Positions 34,729-46,050 are shown, counted from the stretch's first letter. The stretch: 64,000 nucleotides of DNA from Suillus spraguei (GCA_016800925.1 JABCPU010000140.1:62001-126000); one strand, 5' to 3'. Translations and numbers: made by a program. Notes: a model not told the origin generated them from the letters alone.

Positions 34729-36160
34729 ATGTTCTCCGCTGCATCCTTGTTGATTGGGACACTCCTGGCTTCGTCAATCACGGGATCGCCCGTTGAAGTT
34801 CACAACTCCCCCATCACCCTCCCCATGACCAGGAGGCTAAAATCCTCCAATGGTACCAACCCGATGCAGCGCGATGATGCTGATATTTATTTGGATAGCA
34901 TTCAGACGCGCTACTGCATATCAGTTGGTGTTGGCATTCCCCCCACACACTGTGAGTTCAACACTGAGAAAACATGCGGTTGCCAATGTATTATTGAAGA
35001 CGACTTGATTGTCGACACCGGGACCGCGATCACATGGATTGGCGCCGACATCAACAATCCGTACAGGCCAACAGATACCAGCTACAACACCGAACTGCCT
35101 ATACAGAGAACCTACGGCTACGGATATTCCTTCTTCAGCGGTATGACATACAACAATATCATAAGTTAAAAATACTTACGATCATCTATAGGAACACTAT
35201 TCACCGATACCCTCAGTTTCGAAAATGGGTTAAACGTCAGCACGATGCCAATTGGTGTTGCTTTTGAATCGGAGGGCATAGAATATGACGGTATCCTTGG
35301 CATCGGGCCTAAAAGCTTGTCACGCGGCATTCTGAAAAATGCACCTACAAAACCGCTCTTGACCATCACTGACCGCCTATTTTTTCAAGGCAAAATTTCT
35401 CAACACCTTGTTGGTCTCTATTTCCAGCCCTCCAGTAAGAATAAAGACGACAGTGGAGTACTCACCTTTGGCGGTGTTGTAACTGACCCTGAGTTTAACG
35501 TCGGCAAGATCGCATACGTGTAAGCCACTTCAGCTCCTGGATTCATCCAGACTGATGGTAATTGTTTTATTTCAGTACTACCACCGCTAGGCCACCCTCA
35601 TCGCGCTATTGGGGTATCGATCAGAGCATCACATACGGCAACACGGAGATCTTAGGCGTCAGCGCTGGTATCGTAGATTGTGGCGCCACCTTTATTACTA
35701 TTGCCTCCGGTATGTATTTAGAGTCAGCGAGTAATAATGGTCTAATCAAGATTTTGATAGATGCCTTTGAGAAGTACAAGGCTGCAACTGGCGCTCATTT
35801 CGATTTGAGGACTAAACTCCTCTTTATTTCCCCTGAGAAGTACGGTGCCCTGCAGCCCTTGAATTTCCACATTGGCTACGTACGTCAATTCTGTCAGCCC
35901 TCACATCCCTTGTTCACCATTTTGCATGACAGCAAACCTACAGTCTCGTTCCTAACGCTCAAATCTGGCCTCGTCATCTCAACTTCAGGATAGGCGGTGT
36001 TAGCGATGGTATATATCTCGTCTTGAAACGCGAACCCACTGGCATTATTGCCTTTAGTCTTGGCTATGTATTCCTCCAGCGCTTCTACAGTGTGTTCGAT
36101 TCTACCAGGTCATGCGTCGGTTTTGCCACAACCAGGTGGACTGATGCCATCACCAACTAA
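34729..36160 (+). CDS. Secreted pepsin-like aspartic protease (A1, polyporopepsin type)
   Basis: 406 residues from five exons: 34729-35140, 35192-35519, 35576-35709, 35761-35879, 35933-36160; all phases close. The N-terminus is a signal peptide (MFSAASLLIGTLLASS, cleavage near TGSP), followed by a short propeptide and the mature enzyme. The first active-site loop is VDTGTAITWIG; the flap region has GYGYSFFSG; the substrate-side stretch reads YDGILGIGPKSLSRG. The second active-site motif is VDCGATF, where almost all A1 enzymes have DTG or DSG, so activity may be altered. An unusual Cys cluster (CEFNTEKTCGCQC) lies just before the first catalytic Asp. The tail FLQRFYSVFDSTRSCVGFA is typical of the family. 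The only gene of its kind here, and intact. Confidence 0.9.
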
Positions 36161-36539
36161 TATGGAATTGCCAAAGTATAGGAAGCATCATTTTTCAGAC
36201 GCAAAGCAGTATACGGACCACCTGATGTTCCTACGTACCTGTCCACTGACTCCACTCAAGTGATTAAATAGTCAGTATCTTTAGGGCTGTAGAAGGTGCT
36301 GGTCGGTCTTTGCCAACGTCGCTTTTCATTGGAAAGTCTTGAATAGCCTTGAAACTGACATATATATTAGTTATGACACGAGCGTTTGCAGAGAAATGGT
36401 ACTACAGAACTTCGCTCCTTGTCGCGTAGTCACGTGGTCTGAAAATTCGTGGGTCATTGCCAACGCTGCTTTCCAAAGTCTTGGATAGCATTGAAACTGA
36501 CATATATTGCCACGGCTCCGGCCTATTGCTGATTATAGC
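36161..36539. repeat. Gap with a 50-55 bp direct repeat
   Basis: 36309-36366 and 36456-36507 are similar (TTGCCAACG, then AAAGTCTTG.ATAGC, then TTGAAACTGACATATAT). They lie about 147 bp apart. No gene is seen. Confidence 0.65.
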
Positions 36540-37345
36540 TAAAGGTGAGTATATTACTACTGAGTGCCAGATAAAGGGCTCACGCGATCACAGGACCATT
36601 CTGAATTCAAAGATGTCTCGTTGACTGCAATGGAGGTACAGAAGTTCATTCAGGTCTTCTGCGGCATGAGTCGCATGACTTTTCACAGCAAACCATATCT
36701 GTATACATCAGCACTTCCACTCTTGCCTGTCTACTCTCCATCAATTAGAAAGCTTTTTGAATATGCTTGGTGTGGGATCTGGACGGGATATGAATTGGTC
36801 AGTTATCCAGACCATTCTCAGGGCGCGCACTTCTTCAATTACCTCGGTTTCGTTCTCGCAGGACGGCACTCGGATCACCTCTGGTTCTCGGTATCACACT
36901 ATTAGGTTGTGAGATGCAGTGACGGGGAAGCCGGTTGATGAGCCCTTTACGTGGGCACACTTCCTCAGTCATCTCGGTCTCATTCTCTCCTGGCAGCACT
37001 CGCATTGTCACTTGTTCCTGGGATCACACTGTTAGGCTGTGGAATGTAGCGACGGGCCAGCCGGTCGGTGACCGCTAGCCATTGCGGGGGAACATTCTTT
37101 CAGTCAACTCAGTCTCATTCTCATTGGACGGCGCTCGCATCATCACTGGTTCCTGTTATCGGAATCACACTGCGGCCGTGGAATGCAATGATGGGGCAGC
37201 CAGTTGGTGAACCCTTGTGAGGGTACACTTATTCAGTTAACTCGTTCTCATTCTTACCAGACGGCATTCGCATCATCATTGGTTCTTCGGATAAGACTGC
37301 AGCTGTGGAATGGGGGAGCCGTCGCAACAATGCAGTGAGTCAGAT
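36540..37345 (+). pseudogene. NLR/WD40 relic B
   Basis: Homologous to relic A but starting later, inside the intron-like part (GTGAGTA at 36545). 36585-36720 corresponds to the segment before the WD repeats (GACCATTCTGAATTCAAAGA is shared with relic A). 36800-37340 holds at least four broken WD40 units, with visible pieces such as VSFSQDGTRITSGSR, then GTGAGATGCAGTGACGGGG (Asp-Ala-Val-Thr-Gly). Stops break every frame. Both relics end at the same joint (GAGCCGTCGCAACA, then GAGTCA.ATCAT), so they are copies of one already decayed source. Confidence 0.7.
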
Positions 37346-38108
37346 CATCTAGCATTATCAAACGAATATACGTTTTTTGCTGACTAGGAAAGGTGGACAT
37401 CGGTGGCGCAGTTGACAGTAGCAATACGATTCTCAGGAAACCCCGATTTGTTGAGACAGGACAGGGCCCTTCATTGTGTCACCAGCAGCTGATAAAAACA
37501 TTGCGCGCCACACACTGATTTTTGCGTGAGCGGACATCTATTTTCCAGCATCTGGTCACAAGAATTAGTTTTGACATTCTGAGTACCAGTCAAATTCTTG
37601 ACTGCAATCGAAATCTGTTGTTCATCATCCCGAACGATAAGCAACCTTAATAGGATACTCGTGCGTATTGTGGTATTTAAACCTCGTTCCACTGACTCCT
37701 GTGCCCATCTGAGCGCCACATGCAATATCGATGTCTCAGTCCAATCGCTCTCCCACCTCAATATATGCATCCTCAACAGAATTATTTCAAAGTTGTTGTT
37801 CGTTGATTTTGCGTACCTAGCCTGCTGCTCGATGTTCAGGTTTATGGAAACTTGTTTCTGTCGCCAAGCCCAAGCCATTGAATCTATGAGACCCAATCTT
37901 ATGACTCATAGTACGGAATGTGTTGTACATGCATAGGTTCTGAGTCGTTTCCTCTGCTTCATATACCGCCAAAGCAACAAGAAACAGCCGCCACAGAAAG
38001 TAGCATTCCACAGTAGTTGATAGGGTTCACTTTATGATATATAGCCTACAATTGACATCATGAAACATCCACCAAACAAGTAATTATGTTCAGAGCGCTC
38101 AGCATATG
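37346..38108. repeat. ICMT-B 3' flank, shared with ICMT-A and ICMT-C
   Basis: 37480-38108 repeats 27040-27505 and, from about 37675, 45600-46050. Shared strings: TTGATTTTGCGTAC, AATCTATGAGACC, TCTGAGTCGTTTCCTCTGCT. Short ORFs here are by-products. No gene. Confidence 0.65.
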
Positions 38109-38887
38109 TCAATAAACCCCAGGAAGTAGTCTGTACTTCACCTTCTTAGCCCAATTCTCCCAATCCTCTCCCATAGCACGCTGCAGCATCTTGTCCTCTG
38201 ATGAAGATCGGTCGAAGGTCATGAGAACGCCCGATGTAAGCACGAGGAAGACAATCCCTAGCAATATTTTGATATACGGCAGTTGTATAAATCCAGACTG
38301 CCTCATCCACGACCCTTCGCTCCCGTGCGTGATGAGAATTCCAATGTATTGGAGAAGGAAACCAGTGTAACTTGGGTGGCGGACAATAGAGTACGGCCCG
38401 TTTGTCACGATTCTATGCTCTTTTCTGATGCTGAGCTGGAAGCTCCAGAACTTTCCTAAGGCCGAAATGCAGTAAAGCCTGAGCATGCCGCCAGCCATGA
38501 CAAAAAGGCTGCCAGCAAGGAAAACGGGAGTGATTGGCGTGGGGTGAAGTGTGTGCAAAAGCCGCACAGTACCAGTGCCATAAATGCTCTCTGGAATCTG
38601 CAAGGGATCTATATGTATGGCCAGTATGTTGGCCACTTCAACAGACGATGTTGCCCATGCGGTCATCTGTTATATCGTCACCAATCCATACAGGCAAAAA
38701 TTGATATACAGGAGACACATACTTTGACCAAGTCTAGAAGCCGAAAATATGCAATCAGACTTAAGAATGATTCAAATCCCAAGGGCACCACCTTCTCTTG
38801 GGATGACGGTGGCGGAGAGGGAGAAGTAAACGAGATATGTATGCCAATGGCCGAAGCCACGAGGAAGGGGATCTTCATTAGACTCAT
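38109..38887 (-). CDS. STE14: ICMT-B: STE14-like isoprenylcysteine carboxyl methyltransferase, intact
   Basis: 240 residues from exon 1 (38723-38887) and exon 2 (38109-38666) with one 56-bp intron; the length equals yeast Ste14 within a residue. Exon 1 gives a first hydrophobic segment (KIPFLVASAIGIHISF) and a Ser/Pro loop; exon 2 has further TM pairs, the core VTNGPYSIVRHPSYTG that binds S-adenosylmethionine, and the C-terminal EDKMLQRAMGEDWENW. Predicted to methylate prenylated CaaX proteins or pheromone precursors at the ER; which substrate this paralog serves is unknown. It lies head-to-head with the MFS-9 relic and follows NLR relic B. Confidence 0.88.
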
Positions 38888-39427
38888 CACTGCATCGCTT
38901 AACCTGCAATACGATATGTTAAATACCTCCCCTCCATTCCTACGCGACAAAAATACCACATTCCGACCGGTACAGGAGTAGTGCCCGGGTTTTGTGGTCA
39001 CAGCCTCTTGTCAAACCTTTTTAAAAATGACATTATCAACAACCTCAACTCGACCAGTTGAGGGATGTCCCGCAGGGCCGCACGGTTCCATATTTTGGTG
39101 AAGCTACGGAGTTAATCCACGATAGTACTATTAATCCCGGCAACATTCAAATCACCGGGACTGTTGAACACAAGGTGCAATTTTTTTCCAAGGACTACGG
39201 CTCGACGTTAAGATATCTGTGTATGCTCAGTGCTCACCGTTGAGACTTGGACGACTACAGATAACTCTGACCTATATCTTGAGCAAATCGTATGAGAGAT
39301 AGCAAACAAGACTGATTCAATGCGATTGTCGGAGAGTTGCCAAGGGCGCAACTGCCGGTATGATGCGTTATATACTGCGTGCCTGGCCGAAGTCGTCATG
39401 GTACGTGACTGATTAGTAAGTCCTTAG
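38888..39427. repeat. ICMT-B 5' flank joined to the MFS intergenic block
   Basis: 38888-39010 is the ICMT upstream sequence shared with copy A. At about 39058 the sequence becomes the MFS intergenic block (ATACTTTGG, ATCCCGG, GAGCAAATCGTATGAG, GTGCCTGGCCGAAGTCG) up to 39420, where it joins directly to the middle of an MFS exon 6. Confidence 0.6.
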
Positions 39428-39912
39428 TCCCGCACTTTCATTCTCTTTGATATCGCACTGTACTCGATCCTACCTATTTTCTATGCGACAACGATTGAAT
39501 TCGGCGGGATTTCATTAGATCCTCCCCGCATTGGTGCTATCTTTGCAACATCAGCTTTCGTCTGTTACACATTCCAGATACTTTTCTACGCTCGATTGCA
39601 CATTATAATTTTATTACCAGTTATCAATGCTCTGGCCATGGACATGTCCTATGGTATGTCATGCCAGCATCTCTTGCAGCTGCTTGACTGAAACGGGCGA
39701 TCATTAGCTTCCATGGTATAGAGCCTCTGCTCCCAATCGCGCCTCGATTGGAACATGGTTGCTTCGGCATGTGTAGGTCCTGTCTTTTCTTATTCAATGC
39801 AGAACGGTCGCGATCCGTGACTGGAATACTACTGCTTTACGACAATAGAATTTCTCGCGATAGGTACTTCCTTATTCCTTCCTCGGGATCCTCCTGTATG
39901 GGAGGAGGCATG
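39428..39912 (+). pseudogene. MFS-9: truncated MFS transporter relic
   Basis: Begins in mid exon 6 (FILFDIALYSILPIFYAT) with exons 1-5 absent. EFGGISLDPPRIGAIFATS and FVCYTFQILFYARLH are readable; then about 70 bp and about 60 bp are deleted, leaving pieces of TM9 and the exon 6 end (MDMSYG with the intron donor GTATGT). Exon 7 is also shortened (RASAPNRASIG, then a jump). The intergenic block abuts it, so the truncation probably arose by recombination between two array units. Confidence 0.8.
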
Positions 39913-41216
39913 ACTGTCAGCGACACACCTTGTGTCTGTTTTCCAGATTTATCTGGTGTCCACTCTGTTTATTGGGGAAATCTACGTTGTGAGGTGTAGT
40001 GCCCTTACCAAGTAGACGTCACATAGCAAACTTTTAGCGCCTCGTGATGCAACTGTGCTTCCGAAACATATTTGATTATTTTTCTTGTCGAGGTCTCATA
40101 TTTTCCCATGTCTACTTGCTTGCGCAGATTGGAGGTTTTGCCACAGGAAGATTCTCCAGGTGAGTACTAGTAATAATTGTAGTACCCGAAGGGCAATATG
40201 CGTAATAGGGGTATTTGGTTTGACGTTTGGCTGCGAGCCTACCATTAGCACTGTCAGAAAGAGTTGATACCACGTTCCTGTAAACTGGGATCTTGAATAA
40301 AGCTGAACCTGCGTTGCGTCATGGTTGGCTTTCACTTTGCACCAGTACTAGGCAGACCATAAACGAACAAGTTATCAAAACTTTGGCCACATTCGTCGCC
40401 TACCGAGATACAGGCGCGATAAGCATCATGATGGTCGCACCGTGCCACTCCATTACGCCAACTTGTGCTTTGAATACCCTATTCTTCGGTTACTGTGTAC
40501 ATATATGTGTAGCCGTAGGATATTTTATTACGATGCCACGATGGAATCATAGAGGAACAGCTGGGTCGACCAGATGGGTTTGCCTTGCTGCGGCCGCTTT
40601 GGCACGAATACTCGCAGACCTCTTCGATTCTAGCATTTGTCAGTCCTAGTGCTCGTAATTACTGTGTCACAGCATGAACAGGGGTATCAGGCTTCCATAC
40701 TTTGGAAGTGTATCAAAACGAACGATGGTGCTATTGATCACAGACACCCAACTTTGGAACTGTCAAATACAAAGATATTTCCATTGCTCGATACTTTCAT
40801 GTTGGGATGCTCACCGTTAGGGATGAATTGGACCACGAATAACTGACCCATATCCTGTGCTGAGGCAACGTGAGAGTTGCCAAGGGTGTTGCGTGCCTGG
40901 CCGGAGTCTTCCGTAGACATATATGCTGTGGTGTTGGCGTAACTCAGTCTGACTCGGAATACCTGACGAAGTCCTCCGAGGTCATTTAATAATTAATCGT
41001 CTATCTCAGCCTTTTGTTATCATGCCTGCTCTATTTATTCTCACCTCCCGTGGGCGCACACCTTCATATTGTGAGCTGCCTGGGGTCTTCTAGGTGGCTC
41101 TGCAAGGTAGCCTACTAGTAGTACCTGTCCCCACAAGCGGTTAGCTGCGGCTACATGCGTCATAGGAGGTGCCTGCGTTTACGTTCGTACATGACGCTCT
41201 TAACCATTCCTGTCAC
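39913..41216. repeat. Compound intergenic repeats before MFS-10
   Basis: 39973-40480 is a copy of the GDA1 3' flank and includes the last GDA1 codons. 40630-40945 is the MFS intergenic block (CAGTCCTAGTGCTCGTAATTAC, AGGCTTCCATACTTTGGAAG). 41060-41200 carries the far-upstream part of the MFS promoter region. ORFs here are short and unrecognisable. Confidence 0.6.
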
Positions 41217-41320
41217 TGACCAGAAAAAGCAGGTTCTTGTCGGCTGCCGTTCAAAGCTGTTCAACTGCCGTCGTACTCCTTATCAATGAGCTAACTAACA
41301 AATCAGTCAGCAGCCTCCTT
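41217..41320 (+). promoter_or_regulatory. Shared MFS upstream module, copy before MFS-10
   Basis: TGACCAGAAAAAGCAGGTTC at 41217, GTACTCCTTATCAATGAGC at 41273 and a reduced CAGCAGCCTCCTT. Confidence 0.6.
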
Positions 41321-41367
41321 ATTTATGTATAATGAACCACATCCTCTGAGTCGTTCCTCGTATGACC

Positions 41368-43161
41368 ATGATTGTGCTTCAGGATGATGAGGAAACTCCC
41401 TTCTGCAACGACCAGAGCAACTAGTGGCTAAGACACCTCTTCCATGGGATCAGTTCTGGATCGTATTGGTCTTGCAGTTTTCAGACTTCCTTATTCTTGA
41501 GACCCTTGCCCCTTTCACCCCCCAAGTGAGTGTTTTTTTCTAGTTGAAGGTCACCACGACTAGAATTTTATCAAGTTGATAAGAGACATTGGCGTCACCC
41601 ACGGAGATGAAACCCAGGTCGGATACTACGTTGGCATGCTGGTGAGCATTTCTTCATCTTCCAGCTTCCTCCGTTCTATCTTGACAATGTCCTGAGCGAT
41701 CATCGTTCTATGTCGCTCAAACATTGACGATTCTCTATTGGAGCCAACTGTCAGACCACGTTGGAAGGAAGCCTTTGGTCCTGATGGCTTCATTCGCGAT
41801 AGCTAGTACGATGTTGTCATTTGGGCTGTCAAGAACGTTTCTTGGTCTGCTAGCCAGGTTCGCATGGCAGAGACATAATTGTCGTGACTGTCCTTTACTG
41901 ACCCAGGTATCTTGATCAGCCGTATTATATGCGGGGCATTTGATGCGCAAAATAGTATCATCAAAAATATGTTGATGGATATCACTGACGCAACGAATTT
42001 GCCAAAGGCATATGCATACTACCAAATTTCATTTATGCTAGGGGCCATAATAGGGTAGGCGCATTCAGTATGTATACTTGCTCTTGACGTATAATTGACA
42101 ATATTCTAGGCCACTTGCTGGTGGTTCGCTCTCCCAACCCGCAGACAGGTTTCCTGAGATCTTTGGTCGTTCTGAGCTTCTGAAAACTTACCCTTACCTC
42201 TTGTCGTGTGCTGTTCCAGTTATATGCGCCTTTATTGCTTTTCTAGTTACGTATTTCTGTCTCAAAGAGGTGAGCCTTATTCTCTGAAGCTTCTGGATGA
42301 CACTAAGTGCGGTAACAAGAGCGTTCCTACTCGGGCACCTTTTTGGGACATGACAAAGGAATGGTTCTCGCTACAGTCATGTGCGAAACCTTCCAAGAGC
42401 CATACTCTGGCTAGTTATGGGGAAGCAACCTCTGAAGAAATCTCACCGAAGCCGCTTCCGCTGCGTGATGTACTGACTCGAAAGGTCCTGACTGTCACGG
42501 CGAGTAATAGCGCCTTGCTTCTCTTGGATGTCATGCTATACTCGACGCTACCTATTTTCTATGCGACGTCAATTGAACTCGGCGGTCTTTCATTAGATCC
42601 TCCCCGCATTGGCGCTATCTTTGCAATATCGGCTTTTGTCGGTTACACAATCCAAATACTTTTCTACCCTCCCTTGCATGATCACTTTGGCGCATATCCA
42701 TTCTTATGACCGGTCTTGGCTCTGCCATCCCTATTGTGATTTTGTTCCCGGTTATCAATGCTTTGGCTCGAGCCTATGGAATTGGTTGGATGGTGTGGTT
42801 GGCCATTTCCATTCAACTCCTGCTGAGAGCTATCTTGGACATGTCCTACGGTATGTCATTCCAACATCTCCTGCAACTGTTTGACCAAGACGAGAGACCA
42901 TTAGCTTCTATGGCATTATTTATCAGAGCCTCTGCTCCCAATCGCGCCTCAATTGGAGCAATAAACGGAGTCATCCAGATGGTTGGCGCAGGGGCGAGGA
43001 TTGTTGCCTCATCATGTGGAGGTGCCGCATTTTCTTATTCAATGCAAGCCGGTCGCGATGCGTGGTTGGTGTACTACTTCTTTATGATAATAGGATTTCT
43101 CGCGATAGGCACTTCTTTATTCCTTCCTCGGGATCCTCGTCTATGGGATGAAGTAGTATGA
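41368..43161 (+). pseudogene. MFS-10: YCR023C/ZIFL-like MFS transporter, two frameshifts
   Basis: Exons: 41368-41525, 41576-41641, 41697-41857, 41920-42054, 42110-42269, 42320-42850, 42905-43161. One base is missing near 41400 (ACTCCCTTCTG where sisters have ACTCCTCTTCTG), which stops the N-tail within about ten codons, and one near 42690 (GCATATCCATTC for GCATATCCCATTC). Motif A is LSDHVGRKPL; the second half has FYPPLHDHFG, with two Pro in place of Ala-Arg. Intron 6 (42851-42904, 54 bp) is free of stops, as in MFS-5. Exon 7 is open to RLWDEVV. As written, a pseudogene; the second site lies in a C run. Confidence 0.85.
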
Positions 43162-43497
43162 CTATCAACGACATACCTTGTATCTTCCAGTTTCTTTGGT
43201 GTCCATTCTGTTTGTATTAATATAATATATACTGATAGATCTAGAGATGATAATCAAGCTCCATGTGAAGCGACCAATCTATGCCCAGCAAGAAAACAAT
43301 GGATCTTTGGCTTGCACTTAGTAAAGACTCAAGAGCATACTTGGCTACTTAGGATTCCTAGTATTTTTTGAGAACAGTCGACGCATCCCCTTTAATTTAA
43401 GTATTCCGTTGACCTAGTCACCACTGCCAACGTTTCTTCATCTGGCTCTAGTTCCAATGGTGTGACGGGAACGCTTACTTTTACGTCCGCGTGTGAA
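43162..43497. repeat. Shortened gap between MFS-10 and MFS-11
   Basis: 43215-43275 is the MFS 3' flank (GAGATGATAATCAAGCTCC); the remainder is not repeated elsewhere in the window as far as I can see. No gene. Confidence 0.5.
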
Positions 43498-43562
43498 CCA
43501 GTCAGAACAAGCAGGTTCTCATGGATTACCGTTCCTCATTGATGAGCTAGCCAGTCAGCAAC
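43498..43562 (+). promoter_or_regulatory. Shared MFS upstream module, copy before MFS-11
   Basis: ACCAGTCAGAACAAGCAGG (43498), a variant first element, then CCTCATTGATGAGCTAGCC and CAGCAACTGC. Confidence 0.5.
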
Positions 43563-43634
43563 TGCTCGAGTCGTTTGAACAAGTTCACCTATAACAAGCC
43601 ACATCCTCTATCCGAGCCGTTCCCTCGTACAACC

Positions 43635-45432
43635 ATGACTGTGCATCAAGATGACTCAGATGTGGAAACTCCTCTTCTGCAACGACCAGAGCAACTAGTG
43701 ACCAAGACACCTCTTCCATGGGATCAGTTTTGGATCATATTGGTCTTACAGTTTTCAAACACACTTGTTTTTGAGACCCTTGCCCCGTTCACTCCCCAAG
43801 TGAGTGCTTTTTCCGGTTGAAGATCACCCAACTAGAATTTTATCAAGTTGATAAGAGATATTGGCGTGACACACGGAGACGACACTCAGGTTGGATACTA
43901 CGTTGGCATACTGGTGAGCATTTCTTCATCTTTCAGCTTCCTCCGCTTCAACCTGACAATATCCTGAGCACTCGTCGTACTATGTCACTCAAACGTTGAC
44001 AATTCTGTATTGGAGTCAGTTGTCAGATCACATCGGAAGGAAGCCTTTGCTCCTGATGGCTTCATGCGCAATAGCTGGTACCATGTTGTCGTTTGGGCTG
44101 TCAAGAACATTTTTCGGTCTACTAGTCAGGTTCGTATACCACAAACACAATTGTCATGACTATGCTTCACTGACTCAGGTATCTTTATCAGCCGATTATC
44201 TGCGGGACATTCAATGGGGAAAATGGTGTCGTTAAAAACTTGTTGATGGATATCACTGACGCCACAAATTTACCGAAGGCATATGGATATATGCCAATTT
44301 CATATATGTTGGCAGCCATAATAGGGTAGGAGTGTTTGGTACATATACTTGTTCTTCATGCATGATTGACAATATTCTAGGCCAATTGCTGGTGGATCGC
44401 TCTCCCGACCCACGGACAGATTTCCTGAAATCTTTGGTCGTTCAGAGCTCCTCAAAACCTACCCGTACCTCTTGTCGTGCGCTGTTCCAGTTATATGTGC
44501 CTCTATTGCCTGTCTAATTACGTATTTTTGTCTCAAAGAGGTGAGCCTTATTTTCAAAGTAATTTCTGGATGAGACTAAGTGCGGTGCAAGAGCGTTTCT
44601 ACTCGGACATCCATTGTTGACCTGATACAGGAGTGGTTGCCACAGTCATATGCAGAGCCTTTCACGACATCGAGCAATGCTATGGCCAGTTATGAGGAAG
44701 CAAACTCTGAAGAAATCTCACCCAAACCGCTTCCGCTGCGTAGTGTACTGACTCCCAGGGTCCTGACTGTCGCAGCGAGTAATGGCACCTTGTTTCTCTT
44801 TGGTATCGCAGTCCACTCATCCTGCTATTTTCTATGCGACGTCGATTGAACTCGGCGGTCTTTCATTAGATCCCTCTCGCATTGGTGCTATCCTCGCAAC
44901 ATCAGCTCTCTTTGGTAACGCATTCCACGTATTTTTCTACTCCCGTTTACACGATCATTTCGGCGCATATGCCATTCTTATGACCGGTCTTGCCTCCGGC
45001 ATCCCTGTCGTGATTTTATTCCCAATTATCAATGCTTTGGCTCAAGCCTATGGAGTGGGCTGGGCGGTGTGGTTGGCCATTTCCATTCAACACATGCTGA
45101 TAGCTGTCTTGGACCTGTCCTACGGTATGTCATTCCAACGTTTCCTGCAACTGCTTGACTGAGACGAGGGGCCATCAGCTTCCATATCATTGTTTATTAG
45201 AGCCTCCGCTCCCAATATCGCCTCAATTGGAGCAACCAATGGAGTCATCCAGTTGGTTGGCGGAGGAGCAAGGATTATTGGCCCAGCATGTGCGGGTGCT
45301 GTCTTTTCTTATTCGATACATGATGGTCGTGACGCGTGGTTGGCATATTACTTCTTTATTTCAATGGGACTTCTCGCAATAGGTACTTCCTGGTTCCTTC
45401 CTCGAAATCCTTGTCTATGGGAAGAAGTATGA
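43635..45432 (+). pseudogene. MFS-11: YCR023C/ZIFL-like MFS transporter, two frameshifts
   Basis: Exons: 43635-43799, 43848-43913, 43969-44129, 44192-44325, 44381-44540, 44592-45124, 45179-45432. The N-tail has two extra codons (DDSDVETPLL). Exon 4 is 134 bp, one short of the invariant 135: CCGATTATC at 44192 lacks a G, and no neighbouring acceptor rescues it. Exon 6 lacks two bases near 44820 (CACTCATCCTGCTATTTT), which ends the frame shortly before IELGGLSLDPSRIGAI. Motif A is LSDHIGRKPL; ARLHDHFG is SRLHDHFG. Exon 7 has RASAPNIASIGATNG, with Arg changed to Ile in a highly conserved motif. A pseudogene. Confidence 0.85.
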
Positions 45433-46050
45433 CTATAAGCAACATGCATGCTTGGTATCTGTTTTCTGGTGGCCGCTCTGTTTGTATTATGTAATACTAG
45501 TATTCATGTAATGCTATCATCCTACTAGGTATCGCAGCAAGGTCCTCGACTAGATCGTTTAATTTATAATTTAAGTATTGTCATATCGAGCTAAGTGAAT
45601 TTCAGTGATGATGTATCTAAACCTCGTCCCACTGACACCTGCACCCATCTGAGCGTCACATGCGATATCGATATCTCAGCCCAATCGCTCTCCCACCTCA
45701 ATATATACATGCTCGACGGAACTATGACACAAAGTTGTTGTTCGTTGATTTTGCGTACTTAGCCTGCTGCTCGGTGTTCAGGTTTATGGAAACCTGTTTC
45801 TATCGCCAAACCCCAGTCATTGAATCTATGAGACCTAGTCTTATAGTATGGAATGTGTCGTAAATGCAAATGCATAAATTCTGAGTCGTTTCCTCTGCTT
45901 CATACATCGCTGAAGTAACAAGAAGCAACCGTCACAGAAAAGTGATATTCCACAGTAGTTGATATGTTTCACTTTGTGATATATATCCTACAATCGACAT
46001 CGTGAAACATCCACCAAACAAGTAATTATGTTCAGAGCGCTCAGCATATG
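45433..46050. repeat. ICMT-C 3' flank
   Basis: From about 45600 the sequence matches the ICMT-A and ICMT-B 3' flanks (AAACCTCGTCCCACTGAC, TTGATTTTGCGTAC, GATATATATCCTACAATCG). No NLR relic is present here, unlike the other two copies. Confidence 0.65.
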
